DNA from: Echinostoma caproni
Taxonomy: Eukaryota > Platyhelminthes > Trematoda > Plagiorchiida > Echinostomatidae
Assembly: GCA_900618425.1 (NCBI GenBank)
Contig: UZAN01039472.1
Coordinates: 17,892 to 81,891, forward strand
Length of the DNA stretch: 64,000 nt
Reading direction: 5' to 3'
The notes under the pieces were generated by a model. It saw only the letters and a program-made list of their open reading frames with translations. It searched no databases and was not told where the DNA came from. The position numbers and the translations under genes were made by a program. This document shows, piece after piece, positions 40,141-52,854 of the stretch (positions are counted from its first letter, which is position 1; the number at the start of each line of letters is the position of its first letter).

Positions 40141-40288
40141 AGATCAGATTAGAGCTGGCTTACAGAGGCAGACTGTTTTCGCAAGGGTGTGTATTCNTCT
40201 AGTTGTCCGATAGACGAAAAATTCATCAGTCGTGTACAAAACCTTACTAATCACCGCACCTGATAGATGCAGTTGAGGGGGTGGTGAT

Positions 40289-40320
40289 AATAGTAGTAGT
40301 AGTAGTAGTAGAAGTAGTGG
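40289..40320. repeat. TAG/GTA trinucleotide microsatellite
   Basis: About ten uninterrupted TAG units followed by imperfect ones. Simple repeat inside intron 6. Confidence 0.95.
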
Positions 40321-42399
40321 TGATGCAGTGATAATTAAGCAGCTTGGGTTGCTTTTAAGGTTCAGTTCCTGTCACTGACTCTCGAATTCGCAGGTAAACA
40401 GCATTTATGCTATTGACTCTATTCTATGTTTATCATACCGTGGCCTTTTACAACTCTTGCTCCCACTTCTGCGGTTTCAACTGACCGATTTCATCAAGAA
40501 GCAAAGGTCATGCAATATACAAACAGTCTATGCCCCTGATGGGGCTTAGCGCAGTGTAGTGTTCGTGTACAAATAGTGGCCATAATTTAGGAAAACGTTT
40601 CGCCCGAGAAATCTGGTTTGCTGTCAAATCACAATATTTTTAAATTTATCAAGAATCTGCACCTATTTGTTCTGCAAAGTGGGTCGGTATCACTTTTGCA
40701 GAACTTCTATATTTTCGCAGTTCCCAAAGTGATACATTGACACGGATGTTGTGTGACAGTTATATTTCATCTTTTTGCAACTGGTTGGTCGGTGCCAGAT
40801 CAGCTGCGAATTGTGGTCCGTTTTACTCTGAATATTAAGTTGATTGACTGTTCTTGTTCTTCATTTGCCTATCCCATTACTGCATAGTTTTCAGCGCTAC
40901 GAAGATGATCGATAATGCAAATCGATTTCTATGCACATCGCCGTCACAGATCGCTTAGCACACCCACGTGAGACATCCAAGATCTATTGCGTTTATTATA
41001 CAGTACGACATTCACGCGGAATATTGGATCAATAATGAAGAAAAGAGATGAAATATGTGTGAGCAATCGGTGAAAATATCAAACTGATAGGAACTATCTT
41101 ACTTAGAAATGGATAAATTGTTTCGTGTTGTTGTGACAATTCGCCGGGTTTATCTTAATCCGATTGAAACAGCTCAAATTCGCAACGGCCCAATCGCTTT
41201 TCATCATTCCACTCAACCACTGAATCTAATTCTTTTTCAGCATTGTATTAACCCCGCATGAAATGATGAATTTCGAACCTACATCTCCGTAGAATCTCGC
41301 TTGTTACAACTTGAACAGCTCATCAACACGGCTCAGTGGAAACAATATCCACAGGGTCATCAGCTGGACAGGCGTTAGTACTAGCTCTTTTTGGCAACCT
41401 GTACAACAGTTTTTGTACAAACGTAGCGGATTTGCAAGAAGTCACGGGGCAATCCATCTCCTCAAAATGTCTCACGGCAATTCGAACGATTGCGCCAATC
41501 ATTTTTGTGCGTATAATACAGAATGAACTGAAATGGCTTAGCAATTTTGTGCTACATACGAGGATCTTCGAATTTGGTTACGTAATTCAGATCAGCTTTT
41601 ACAAGCATTAATTATGCACTTTCGTGAATGAAAAGTCAACGATTTGTTCCGTTGCCGTAACATGGCTTGTAATGCATGACCTCGGCTTTTGTTTGTCACG
41701 TTGACCTTTGGGATTGTGTCACATTATTTAATGTACAAATCATTTCGGAATGGTTCTCGTATCTGAGAGAGACCGGCTCGTTCTGACCATGTAAGTGATA
41801 CCACAACATCAAACCAAACTAACAGCTGATTTGTGTGTATGGCAGAGTTGTGGCGTCTGTTTCAACTTCCACTGTCAAGACAAAGTCCCAAAGTGGTGCG
41901 GTAAGGAAAATGCAACCAAGAGCTGCCTTTATTATTTTACACATATCGTTCACTAGATAATCACAACTGAAGGTAAATCGTGGAAAGGGGCTTTGATTTT
42001 TTAGTTTTCAATTAGAGTAGATTTTTTATCAGTGGACACTATGCATATCGGTGTATTTCTCCCGGCAGCCATTTTTCAGTAACTTATCTTGAAACCATTT
42101 GAAGAGAGCCTTTATTTTGGTACGGGGTAATATTAATTTTTCCAGACCTCCCTTGTACTCCATGAGCAGAAAACTGCTCGATAATTGATCATATTGACTG
42201 CTCCACGTGGCATTCCGCTGAATAGTTCATTGTGAGATTTCCTCTGAACGCTTGATTTCGTTGCTGAAAAATTTTAACCATTTTTCTTCTTCTATTTCTC
42301 ATCGGAGTTCAACATGAAGACTGAAACAAGCCTTTCCCGAGATTAGTTACAAAAGAAAAGACCATATTGCACTGCTGAACGATTTATGTCCAGAACGAT

Positions 42400-42957
42400 T
42401 TCGTTGCATCTGAGCATGGTGCACACTGCAGAAAATACAATGCTTATATAGAGTATGGCAGCAAAATGAAGCAAAATACACTAAAACAGAAAAAATCTAA
42501 AAGGGGGAAGGGGGACAATAACTGTGTCAACAAGGCAGGGGCAGACTAGCTTAACGTTCTTTTTGTTGACACAATGGAAGGCTCCATCGATTAATAGCAA
42601 TCGCTTCAGCAAACCTTGGCAATGTTGCGAGTCGCGATTTGTAGATAATCCGAAAAGCTGTGCCTCGATCTATCTGGTGTTGCGTCATCGGTAGATGTAT
42701 CTGTATGCAAACTCAAATCTGATCTATCATTGGGTGCGGAGCGACAATTACGCAGTCGGGTGGTGGAACATATTCCAAATGGGGTCCAAAATCAGATGAC
42801 TCAATCGNCCGCGTCTTCGGCCATTGCTCAACATTTGCTGATGACGCAGCACCAGATCGACCGAAGCACAGCGTTTTGGATTGTCTACAAGTCATAAGTC
42901 CTAGGATTTCTAAGGTTTACTGAAGTGATTGCTATTAATCGATGGAGGTCATGAAGA
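42400..42957. repeat. Head-to-head copies of the same repeat family (inverted arms)
   Basis: 42575-42695 and 42838-42957 are inverted copies of one 120-base segment (for example GATTAATAGCAATCGC and ATTGCTATTAATCG). The 142-base spacer, read on the minus strand, aligns with the 3' part of the 39750 copy, including the peptide DFGPHLEYVPPPDCVIVAP. A single N is in the spacer. So a full minus copy is joined to a partial plus copy. Confidence 0.7.
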
Positions 42958-43328
42958 CTGCTGACGAGTTTACTAGTAGTGTTGAAATGAGCTAGCTTTT
43001 GACATTTTTTCCTTACACAGGCTTGGGTGATGAACAGCAGTAAACACCCATGATCAGTTGGATTTTACTTGAGTCACTAAAACCGTCAGTCTAAGCCTTG
43101 GGCAATACCCCTGTAGATCTTATAATTTATCGAGCAAAGATGTTTACCAACAGAGCTTTTTGGCGGTGGTGGAAGCTCTGAAAATCAGGCAAATGTGAAT
43201 GGCAATGGGAACCCTCAAAATAAGCACTTGGGGCAGCTTAGTCCTTCTATTTTTCATTTCAAAATACCGACGAGTTGATTTGATTAATTTGTACATTTAT
43301 GCTGTTCTGTTACTGTTCACACTTTCAG

Positions 43329-43504
43329 GCTCTATTCGAAATTATCACCTCGGAAGCTTCGTACTACAGAAGCCTAAATGTTCTTATTGAGGTGTTCTAC
43401 AAAGCACCTTGTATGCAACCTGGCACTCCCGGTGCTGTCATTACGCACACGCAGAAGCACCATTTGTTCTCCAACATTCTGGAGATTCATTTGACGAGTG
43501 AGAA
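43329..43504 (+). CDS. RhoGEF exon 7, DH domain conserved region 1
   Basis: TTTCAG acceptor and GTAAGT donor bound 176 nt. It continues LQE of exon 6 with ALFEIITSEASYYRSLNVL, the signature first helix of Dbl-homology domains (residues 417-435), where the Glu of FEIITSE and following residues contact the GTPase switch I. The rest, through HHLFSNILEIHLTSE, matches the DH helix region following conserved region 1. Two bases (AA) are left for exon 8. This exon alone is enough to call a RhoGEF. Confidence 0.96.
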
Positions 43505-44170
43505 GTAAGTGACATATGTGTGATGGCTTACTTTAAGCAAAACATTTGTTGTTATCACTAACCAGCTTATTTCTTGGTAAATGTGAACAGTATTTGGCGC
43601 TAATTGCCTGCAACAACATTCCTCGTGTTCCTCTTGAGACACAAACCTTTGGGTTTCATGTCCAAATCCCAACTTTCAGCTTGTTTTTCATTATCCTTGT
43701 GCAAGTTCGGACTAATAGAGGCTAGAGAAGTATTTTGGTTTAAAAACGCGGAAACCGCATTCTACCAACAAACCAAGATTATCTTGTGCTGGAAACAAAC
43801 AAAGCCAGTACGGTCACTTTTATACTGATTTCAGCTTCTTGTATGTACAGTGTGGACATTTTATCTGTTACCAGAAATGCGTAATTCCGTGTATTTTTCT
43901 AAAGAAAATTAAATTCTATGGTACACAGCAACTACTTGAAAAATGCCCATTGCCACATTGAAAACAAATTTCGGTAGGCAAAATAAGCTGTTTTCGATAA
44001 ATTCGTCAACTGGTCATTCCAATTATATATAGTTATTTGGCTTCGTCGTTCTGGTGTTGATCGCGTTCCGTGAAACGTTTACAACAGCCGAACTACACAC
44101 GAATTTCACTACGTGCGCTACAATATAGTTACACCTCAAAGATAAACTGCCCCTTTAAGTTGCATCGATG

Positions 44171-44480
44171 TGCCTTTACGCGTTCATATGCTCCTGTGGA
44201 GCGAGGTACATCAGCCGAAATACAAGGCAGCTATCAAAAAGGATAAGCGAACACCAGTCCCGTTGATTGAGACACAGTGAAACTAAGACGGCGAAAAGTG
44301 CTCCGTGTCAACATGTACTGGAGATACAGCACACTATCAGTCAGCCAAAACAACCTCGGTTTATCATTTTATGCAAAGACGAACATTGGATCCCCCTTTT
44401 ATGCAACCAAAAGCAGTTCTTTCGGGCCGTAGCCTTACCGTGGCCTCGGTTGAAGAAATCCATCTCACCCCTGTGGGACG
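44171..44480 (+). mobile_element. Penelope-like element, GIY-YIG endonuclease domain
   Basis: One plus frame reads CLYAFICSCGARYISRNTRQ then LSKRISEHQSR and, after one stop, ETKTAKSAPCQHVLEIQH with a Cys-x-x-His pair. This is the Penelope GIY-YIG domain with its CxC zinc knuckle (VYxFxCxCGAxYIGRTTRxL). Gly of YIG is Ser, one stop is present and no reverse transcriptase is seen. Clearly a dead 5'-truncated copy in intron 7. Confidence 0.8.
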
Positions 44481-45855
44481 TACCAATGAACTAGTCCAGA
44501 TGAAGATCAGATAACCAATAACATACTTTCTATACTTAGTTTTATGCGAACAAAATCAGATCGGAAATCCCAATAACCCTTTATGGTTGCAATGGTCAGT
44601 TGATGTATTTATCGAAAAACAGCTTGTTTCGTCCACCGGACTTTGTTTTCAACACAACAAATAAACTATGGCATGGAGATCAAGCGAATTACGTTTTCGT
44701 CAGTGAAATGACGAGCAATAGATGATTTCTCTCTTACAACCCAAGTTACACTTCATACTCATCAGGTTGGAAACACACGCAGCGGTGCCAAACCCGCAAT
44801 AACAGTACGCATGAAGTCGTCCGTTTGAAAGCACTCGCATCTAAGAGAATCTGACTAAACTGGAAGTTTGGGCATGGAAGATTTTACCACAATATTTTCA
44901 ATCATTCGGAGGCTCATACGCGTCTTAATGCTTGACGTGATTCTGGCTCGGAAATGAGCGAAGAGTAGCGGTTGCACGTATCTTTGCCATTTTTTATCCG
45001 AGACGAAAACGGTAACGCAGACCTGAGCACTTGCTCATACCAGATGAACAGCTACGAGGCCACACTGATAGCATTGATCTTTTCACACTCGAATCACTTG
45101 TTAATCACACTCTAACCTCAACGGCGCTCACGTCTCGCCGGAATCACCGGCAGATTCATGATCGCATCACTGGATAATTGCATGTTCAGTCACTTTGGAG
45201 AACACTGTTGCGTGATTAGGTGGCTGGTGCAAACCCAGCAGTTAACTCGACCAAGGTAGGTGAGGTTTGCTCGTGAAATTCGCACCCTTGATACGTATCA
45301 CACTGAAAAACAACGCACTGCTTGAAAAGAATTTGTAGTAGGAATTACTTAGCGTCGGTGGTTCAATTATGCGTCCATGTTGTTGTGAGAGAACAATTTT
45401 GTTTAACCTGAACAAATATCTGACCTTTGAACTTTCACCGGGCCCAAGTTAAGTAACAATAACTTCAGCGGTTTCCTTTGTCGATGGACATGAACGCTTC
45501 CGTGCAGTACGATAGGATAGTACTGTTAGATTTCAAAACTACTATTTGTAATGAAAAACTGGATACTTCTCTGGGAACTAGGTTTCTTTTCGTCTAGTGA
45601 GAAATAAAATTTTTAAAAATCACAGTACATTAGAGTGAGTCAAGATAATACAAAATTAACTGTTGTTACCGGTTACTCAAAATGAGTGCGGCAGATTGTT
45701 CTGGACCAAACAAAATTGAAATGATTTAAATAGAAACGCTTAAATTATATTGATCAACAGGAAAATACTGATGGGGTAATTTGATGTGATCATCGGAATC
45801 GCAAAGTGACGACAGATTCCATTACGTGTTCGCATTTTCTTCAAACATCGGGTTC

Positions 45856-46335
45856 AAGTCAAGTCAAGTCAAGTATTTGCTTTATGCATCCCGAAAGGTG
45901 GATATTCAGCAGTCACATATTCAACTAACAATTATCGAACAAAATTATAGCATAATTATCGTGAGCAGTGAAAATGAATACAATTTACGAGATAACTGAG
46001 TAAAGGTCCGAAGCAATACTTTCTGCGCTGACAAGAAATCGGGCAAGATAGGGCACCACAGAAGACCGATAAGCGGTCGTACAAGCAAATATACACTTAT
46101 AACGGGACCGGGTGGAAGAGGAGGAAACACACTTGATAAGATCTTGATGTAATGGATGTGAAGGGTTATCCATGATTTTTGTTGATAACGAAAGACATGA
46201 CTTTGTATGTTGGGAAATGATGAAGTGACAGATAGTTTCAAGGGAAATCCCACTGCTTCTTGATAGATGTGTTAATGATCTGGAAAGCAGTTTAAAGTCT
46301 TTTTTGAGCATCCCTGGAAAGATTACTGGGGTTTA
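45856..46335 (-). mobile_element. 5'-truncated CR1-like LINE, 3' end (minus strand)
   Basis: The minus strand carries the C-terminal part of a non-LTR reverse transcriptase: HPLHQDLI, STRSR, then CTTAYRSSVVPYLARFL before a stop, matching the usual HPL...TRS...RTxxYRxSxxPR..xxWN C-terminus. Then come a short 3' UTR ending GGGATGCATAAAGCAAATAC and a (TTGAC)n tail at 45856-45874. The tail shows the element's orientation and class. Confidence 0.75.
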
Positions 46336-47085
46336 TTGTTTTACGTTGAAAAGAAAAGAAATTCGATCGCTATTATTTATTGTGGATAACGGCTGTCGAT
46401 AGAAATCTACATATGAACCATATATGTGATAATCTATAGATTGGTACTATTTTTTCGTGTTGATTGTTGAGGCAGTTTATGATGAGAATAAAAGAAGCTT
46501 AACAACTGATAACTAGGATTACCACAGGTTCAATGGCTATTCCACCAGTGAAAACGGAAGGCTCCGAAAGACGTTTCAGCGTTTAAAATGATCTTTGGAA
46601 TTCCCCTTTTAAACTCATGCAAAATCAATCCGCAGATTTTGAATCTTCACACGCGAGGTTTTCACATGTGTTGAACTCAATTTTTAATTCAACCATTCTG
46701 AATTCTTTTACCCAGGAAATGTATTTGGTTGTACGATGATATTGTTCATGCTAAGGAACTTTAACTTCATCCGCAAGGATACTGACGATCTTAATCCATC
46801 ATCAGTTATGCAATCCAGTGAATGTGCATAGTATGCACTCATGGTGACAGTTTTTCCCCACGTAGATCGCTTTTCTCACCTACGTCTTTGCCTTGTCATC
46901 CTGACAACCATAATCTGCTCCAAAGTAGCTTTACAGACCCTTCGTGTAAGCTCGTAAAAATTGAACTCATCCGAGACATATGCTTGCCCATACTTTGCGT
47001 TTCATGAACTTCTGTTTATAATTCCCAAGTGATTGACCAAATCTTTGTGCGATAAACACGTTTACCTATTGTTTCGTCTATTCAG

Positions 47086-47238
47086 CTTTCTCAGCGCCAT
47101 GGAAGCCTGTTTCCGTGAGGATCCTATGCTGAAGAATCTGTGCGAGATTGTATATGAACACGCGGAGAGCCGATTTGATACCTACGTCCCATATGTACAG
47201 AATCAGATGTATCAAACTCGGACGCTATGTAAACTGCT
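47086..47238 (+). CDS. RhoGEF exon 8, DH domain middle
   Basis: The exon opens after CTATTCAG and codes for NFLSAMEACFREDPML, then LCEIVYEHAESRFDTYVPYV, ending QMYQTRTLCKL. The YVPYVxNQ block corresponds to the usual Y..Y..N pattern of DH domains before conserved region 2. The chosen donor is GTAGGT at 47239, four bases before a TAG stop. It leaves two bases (CT) that join T of exon 9 to make Leu. The later GTTTAT donor would put the stop inside the exon, so it is rejected. Confidence 0.93.
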
Positions 47239-47639
47239 GTAGGTTTATGCCACATTGTTATTTTATTTCGACAGAAAAATGTGCTCACATGGTCTCTCTA
47301 AGTTTTTCTATCATATCATTACAGTCTACTTTCATCCGCTCGTCATACACACATATCTTCGTGGCTGGAATTGAGTTTTATTCAAAATTTCCCGTTTGTT
47401 ATAGACAGCAGCATGTTCGTTCAGCTGCATTTTTATAAAACACCCTAGGGTGGCGAACGGCAAAAGAGAGCATACTTTACAATTACCAAGACGTGCTCTT
47501 TCGCACACCAACAAACTAAACCTTGGGACAAAAATCCTTACTGAAATAGGCGTAATATTGCATTGTTCGGCAGTAAAGAAGTGTAATGATTGTAGTAATC
47601 GTAGTAATACGCACGGAATTCGGAACACCAACCACGCAA

Positions 47640-48060
47640 TATGAATCACAGGACCCGAATCAATAATCAACCATCACGGACTGGATCTCAGAAGCACTGG
47701 ACCACAATGGCAGGGATTCGCTATGTCCCACGAGAACGAGACGCCAGGAAAAGGCCACAGGAATGGCAGTAATCAGTAGTTCGTTTATTGGAAGAAATGA
47801 AGGTGATTATATAGTATGTACAAAGGGAGATTATTGCTTATCTGGGCTTCCATCAATGGGATTGCAGTACTGCCTGCATTATCTTTCTTCTATCTACACT
47901 GTCTTGGATTGGCTGGCACCATCCACCAATGACATGTATTCAGAAGCCATGCGCGTGTCATTAACGACTTATTTTGAGAGAACAAACGAAGGCTGAGATA
48001 GTTCTATTTGGTCGCATATTTGATGTACCTCTGCGTGGCAGGGCATCCCAACAAATGGAT
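47640..48060. repeat. Possible interspersed repeat, unclassified
   Basis: Higher GC than the flanks, with a segment opening near 47640 and a GCGTGGCAGGGCATCCCAAC close at 48033-48052. It may be a solo LTR but I see no clear terminal inverted dinucleotides or duplication. Nothing coding recognised. Confidence 0.2.
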
Positions 48061-48699
48061 GCTGAACAGGTTAGCAGAATCCAAATAACGGCTTAACCTC
48101 TTTCCTGTGATACGTTTGAGCAAATACTAATTATATATTTGCCGCTAAATCATAATGGACAAAATATGAGAGAAAGCATTGATTCAGTAGTCTATCCGTA
48201 TATACGCAAGATTGTTGACCACTGGGTCAAACTTCAGGGACACTGAGTGATACGAATGAGCTTCGTAAGCAGTGAAGATTGTGTCTCTGTGCCCAAATCA
48301 AGCTGACATTTAGAGTTTATCATCATTTTGAATCTGTTTACCATTTCTATTGTTCAGTTTAGAACGTAAGTCCACTGAGTTACGTGTCGAGGATTGATGC
48401 GTCTCTTCAGTGCGCGACGTGGATTATCTCGGTGTTATTTTATCCCAACAGTTCGAGTAATCCTCTTATAAACATGTCACAAGTATATCTTGGTAACTAA
48501 GACTCGTCCACCTCAACCTCAGGGGTGTAAATGAAGCCTTTTCATTATTATTTAATTTGACTTTTGAAATAAATAGATCAATCACAGTTTTAATCAGAAA
48601 GATTGATTATGATTACGTTAACATAAAGCTGTACTGTTAGAAATTAGTTTTCTTGAAATTCTTTGTTTGCAAAATAATCTGTTACATTGAACGGCAACA

Positions 48700-49535
48700 G
48701 TGATTGGGTTGATACAATATATGATATGCCAAGATTAGGTTTCCCCGAAGTCGGTGGTATTGAGATGAGCAGAGTCCCAATATTTACAGTCTTTCGGAGT
48801 ATGTTTTGTTATATAAATCTTTTACCAATTTCTTCCATCCTTTGCGGACGCTCTAGAGCCTTCTTGTCGCGTTTCAAACATGGATTCCATACTTGAACGG
48901 CGTACTCCCTGTGTGGCCGAACGAACGTTGATAGCGAGCGTGGGAATAGTGCTCTTTTGCACTGCTCGAAAACACGGCTGAGTAGTCAAACTTGCTTTAG
49001 AGCCATAGATGATGCTCTGGCACAGTGCGCGGAACATCCTACGTCCTCCTATACCATAACTCCCAAATCGCTTTCATCAGTGGCATGTGGTAGTATTTGG
49101 TTCCCCAGAACAAAGGAGAAACGAGTCTTAGGCCGCATGGAAATAACTCTGCATTTGAAAACGTTGAACTCGATGTCACTGGCGATTGACCATCGGTGGG
49201 ATGCATCGATCATTTGTTGGTGTGCTATATAATCCTCAGGATGTGTTACAGTTCCCCAGATCTTAGCGTCGTCCGCAAGGCCCAAGGATATGTGGCTGAT
49301 CTTTTATAAATGCCAGAAGAGACGAGACCCCAGCACGGATCCTTGAAGAACCCCTCGGGCAACTGTGATAGACTCTGATAATGAATCACCAACACGAACT
49401 GACATGGTCCTTTGTCGGAGAAATTCCCGGATTCAGTTCAGAAGCAAACCTTTAACTCCATAGTTGTAGAGTTTTCGTAGTGAAATTTGGTGGTTTACTC
49501 GATCGAATGAATCTATTACTTTTTCTCGGCAGTAA
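48700..49535 (-). mobile_element. CR1-like LINE reverse transcriptase, decayed (minus strand)
   Basis: Minus strand from 49510: SFDRVNHQISLRKLYNYGVK, then IREFLRQRTMSVRVGD, VARGVLQGSVLG (reverse transcriptase block 4), then GLADDAKIW (the YADD box as LADD, near 49270), KCRVISMRPK, and further on STFVRPHREYAVQVWNP and KKALERPQR. These are the ordered blocks of a non-LTR reverse transcriptase of the CR1/SR1 type. Several in-frame stops and frame changes; dead. Confidence 0.85.
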
Positions 49536-49670
49536 GACTCCATAGAATTTTTTTATTGTTTCATTTGGTACCGCAGAGCATATTTGGGATGCGCTTAACA
49601 TGAAACATGTAAAAGCCTTTATGGATCACCCCAGTCATCTATTGTACGTATTTACGATTGGTTATTTCAG

Positions 49671-49872
49671 TGAAACACCTGCATTTGCCGAAGCTGTGAA
49701 GAACTTGCAACGTATTCCGGAAGTCGGTTTTCTCGATATGAACTCGTTTCTCCTGTTGCCACTGCAACGCGTTACTCGACTTCGATTGTTGGTAGCCACC
49801 GTGTTGAACTATGCCCCCAAAAGCACTGTGGTATATCAATCTGGTTTGGTCGCTTTGGCTGCATTGGAAAAG
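49671..49872 (+). CDS. RhoGEF exon 9, DH conserved region 3, GC splice donor
   Basis: GTTATTTCAG acceptor, then ETPAFAEAVKNLQRIPEV and the conserved region 3 helix LLLPLQRVTRLRLLVATVL, which carries the QRxTR core that packs against the GTPase. The usual Tyr-Pro after TR is Leu-Arg here; ephexins as I remember them also lack the Pro and carry a basic residue. The exon ends ALEK at phase 0. The donor is AAG/GCAAGT, a GC donor with otherwise perfect consensus. The nearby GT four bases later would break phase with exon 10. Confidence 0.95.
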
Positions 49873-52188
49873 GCAAGTATCAGTCGATATGGTGATTAAA
49901 ATACAAGAGAATAAAAACGCTTTCGATTTTATCCGACAATACCACTATCTCATTGAGTAAAACGCACTCGAAATTTCCTCAATAGGTCTATCGAGCAGAC
50001 AAGAACAGCGCGGAAAGAATCGTTTTTTGATTTGGGTGATCAATAAAAGTGAATAGTTCTGAAACTTTTCATTTAGTGAGATCGTAAACGTAAAATAGAA
50101 TGAAATATCGCACACCTGGATACAAATCAGCAGGAGTGTCCATTGGTTTCGGGAATTGTATAGAGTTGTCAATACAATAGGCAGAGTTAATGCGTCGTCT
50201 ACCACTTCAGTGTCCTTGGCGCATTGTACAATATATTGTGTTGATGAGTTTCGTGGGCATCCCATCAGATCGCAACATGTGCAACAAAAAGATTCTCCAT
50301 CAAAACTCGGAACTTGTAGCGAGATTCCACGATCCTGCAGAGATTGAAAGATTGTTTAACATAGGTTCTCCTGCGGCGCAAGCCCGCTTCATTAGGGCGG
50401 GTGTAGGCATGTCTAGTGGTTGCAAAATGGTTAAGTAGGACCACTGCGTGCATTTTTTCAGTAGATGTAATCAAACTGATACTTTGACAGCTTTCGCATT
50501 TTGATCTGTTACCCTTTTGAGAAATAAGGGCAACGAGTGCTGTGAACTTGTTTCTTTCATTCTTGGAACAACTCGAACTGCCATCCATGTTGAGCAATCA
50601 GTGTGCACTGAAATAAAATGTATTGATGATGCCCTAATTAAACTTCCCGTACAACCATTATTAGGAGAGTGCCACGGAGAACAGGTAAAATATCAGTTTC
50701 AGAATTTTGCAAAATAAACTTCAAATACGGACAGTGTTTATCCGTTGTTTGCATATCCACGGTATATAGTCAAATCACAGAGTTTTCGTCAAAATAAAAC
50801 ACCATACTCCGGTTAGTCACCACGATCACGAACAGGGTGCAGTTTTCACTGTTGCTGCTGCAAAACCGACGTAGGCAAGCACGTATAAAATCAAAGCTAA
50901 TATGGTACTCGGTCGAGATTAAAGGAACTGTTCTGTGATAAGTAAAAAGTAAATTTGATAATTGTTTGGCATTGCTTTATGAAACAAGCCTATACTGATC
51001 TTCACAAAATTGGTAGTGTTCGATATCAACTAGCGAAACCTCCTCCTGATGTGCTGAGCTGCACACTTACCTTTCCAGCTGGCTTAGGTAACTTTTGGTT
51101 CTCTTATATCACTACCCATTTATATTCTTTCTTTTTATTTCATATCAAAGCTTTGTGTATCTCTCAGAGTAGATACGAATTCTTATCTGGCGAAGCCTTT
51201 CAGTTTATTACGTGCAACCACCTTTTTTACTTCTTCGCTCAACACAAAAATTGTAAGGATTAGATCTGCGAGCTATTTAATAGAAACAGCTTAGTTTGCC
51301 TAAGCGGATGTGTTCAAACGTATCCTTGTTACGTCGGAAAGACTCACCAGAGTAAAACAAAGAATTAGTAATTCACCATGGAAATAAAAGTTGCATATCC
51401 ATCACGTTGCCGGTAGTCTCAGCTTGCTTCAGTTAATGGCTCTCCCTTTTCATTATACAGGACAGCTCATTACTGATCTCTTTCAGTTTCTCAATAACCG
51501 GAAAGAAACATGTCTATGTTAGAAACGTTCCGATTGTGATCAAAGCTTGTTTAAGGGGTAATACGCAAGGTTGAACAGACTACAAGTCTTTATGGAGGCA
51601 ACGCTGGAGCACTGAAGTGTTATTATCCCAACAGCTTGTGAAAATCCTGGCTGTCTAGATTTTGTCACTAGTCGTCAGCAGAATCTGCTCAGCTGGAATG
51701 AGAATGAAATTGGCCTTACTTTACCAAAGTCTTCCTAACTCGAAATGGATGCCAATGATCCTCTGTAATCGGAGGTCTTGATTGATTCTTCCTGATTTTT
51801 GACCCAAAAAATATAACTGAGGAAGAATATTGTAACCTGCAAACCTGTTCAACGTGTGTTTGCATATCACTTGAAGATCATTGTTCTACTTCCCCCGAAC
51901 GATTTCAATCGTAAACAATGTAATACAGAGTATTATACTTATGATAAATACCACGTGGTGATCCAACTTAATTTTATTGTGTATTTTCAGAGTATTTCTT
52001 CAACTCTCACTATGTGAATTATCCGGGAAACGGCTGAATAATATGTACCCTAATAGGCATCACCGTGTGTGTGATTCGCCCACCGTATATCTATGCTATT
52101 TGCTAGGCGTTTACTGAGTAATATAACCTGCACCAGATTTCAACACAACTGGATTTTACTCAGTTGTCTATACTTTTCTCCTATTCAG
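49873..52188 (+). other. Intron 9, GC-AG type
   Basis: Starts GCAAGT after AAG and ends CTATTCAG. No repeat recognised inside. Ordinary AT-rich DNA. Confidence 0.8.
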
Positions 52189-52284
52189 GTCTTGGGTACA
52201 TGTGAAGCAAAGAAGTCCTACATGGAGCAAAAAGAACGCTTGGTCGATCTGTGCACTCGCTTAGATTACAAACTAGATGCCAAG
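52189..52284 (+). CDS. RhoGEF exon 10, DH to PH linker helix, GC splice donor
   Basis: CTATTCAG acceptor, then 96 nt (32 codons) beginning VLGTCEAKKSYMEQKERLVD and ending LDYKLDAK, the long last DH helix leading to the PH domain. It enters and leaves at phase 0. The donor is again AAG/GCAAGT. A GT four bases further on would shift the frame relative to exon 11, so the GC donor is the consistent choice. Confidence 0.92.
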
Positions 52285-52289
52285 GCAAG

Positions 52290-52500
52290 TTAGAGATAAT
52301 CTAAATGTCTCCTCCCAGAACTCGCTTCATCTGGAATGTGATTTGTTTTTTCTCTCTCTTCCATCTGTGTCCAACTGAGAGCAAATTTGTAAACTATGGG
52401 ATCAATAGCTACCGCGATTCCAACAGGTCCCGTGATGTATTTAATTGGATCAAACGGCCCCCGTAGGTCCCCACAGATTACATGCATAGGTTTCATGCAC
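52290..52500 (-). mobile_element. Possible retroelement fragment
   Basis: A minus frame reads MKPMHVICGDLRGPFDPIKY. The GDLRGPF part resembles integrase core starts of LTR retrotransposons but the rest does not follow. It lies just 3' (on its own strand) of the Gypsy remnant, so may belong to it. Confidence 0.3.
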
Positions 52501-52854
52501 GGGACCGCAAAAAGCGATGAATAGCTTTAAACGGGATTATGTCGTTGTCGAGTGGACTACATAGACCTGGAATGAAATAAAACGAATAATTACTGTCTGG
52601 ATGCTTCCGTCGGATTTATTCCATAAGGTTTTGATCACATTTGAAACATTTAAGTGTTTCAGTATATGTTTTATTGCATAAAAATGACTGAATTGGATAC
52701 ATGTGCGGAAGAGTGTCGTAAGGTGTTTCTGGTAAAATCTGTTTGAGGTTTTTGAATTGTTTGAAAAAATGAGTATGTCAAGTGGGAACAGCATGATTCT
52801 GCCGGTGTTTATGNATTGAAACAACTGCCGGTTACTTGGAATGCATAGTTAATA

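Larger units (their letters stand above)
38733..43328 (+). other. Intron 6
   Basis: Mostly occupied by the repeat family at 39.75-40.14 and 42.40-42.96 kb and a TAG microsatellite. 41265-41600 has protein-like short frames of unknown origin. Confidence 0.7.
43505..47085 (+). other. Intron 7
   Basis: Holds the Penelope endonuclease remnant (44.2 kb) and the truncated LINE (45.9-46.3 kb). Confidence 0.8.
47239..49670 (+). other. Intron 8
   Basis: Holds a possible unclassified repeat at 47.6 kb and the LINE reverse transcriptase remnant, which ends about 140 bases before exon 9. Confidence 0.8.

Noticed and set aside
47239..47244. GTTTAT donor four bases after GTAGGT for exon 8
   Set aside because: Using it would include a TAG stop in frame.
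49877..49882. GT donor at the end of exon 9 in place of GC (likewise at 52289)
   Set aside because: Both would add four bases and break codon phase with the next exon; the sites also lack the AAG/G consensus.
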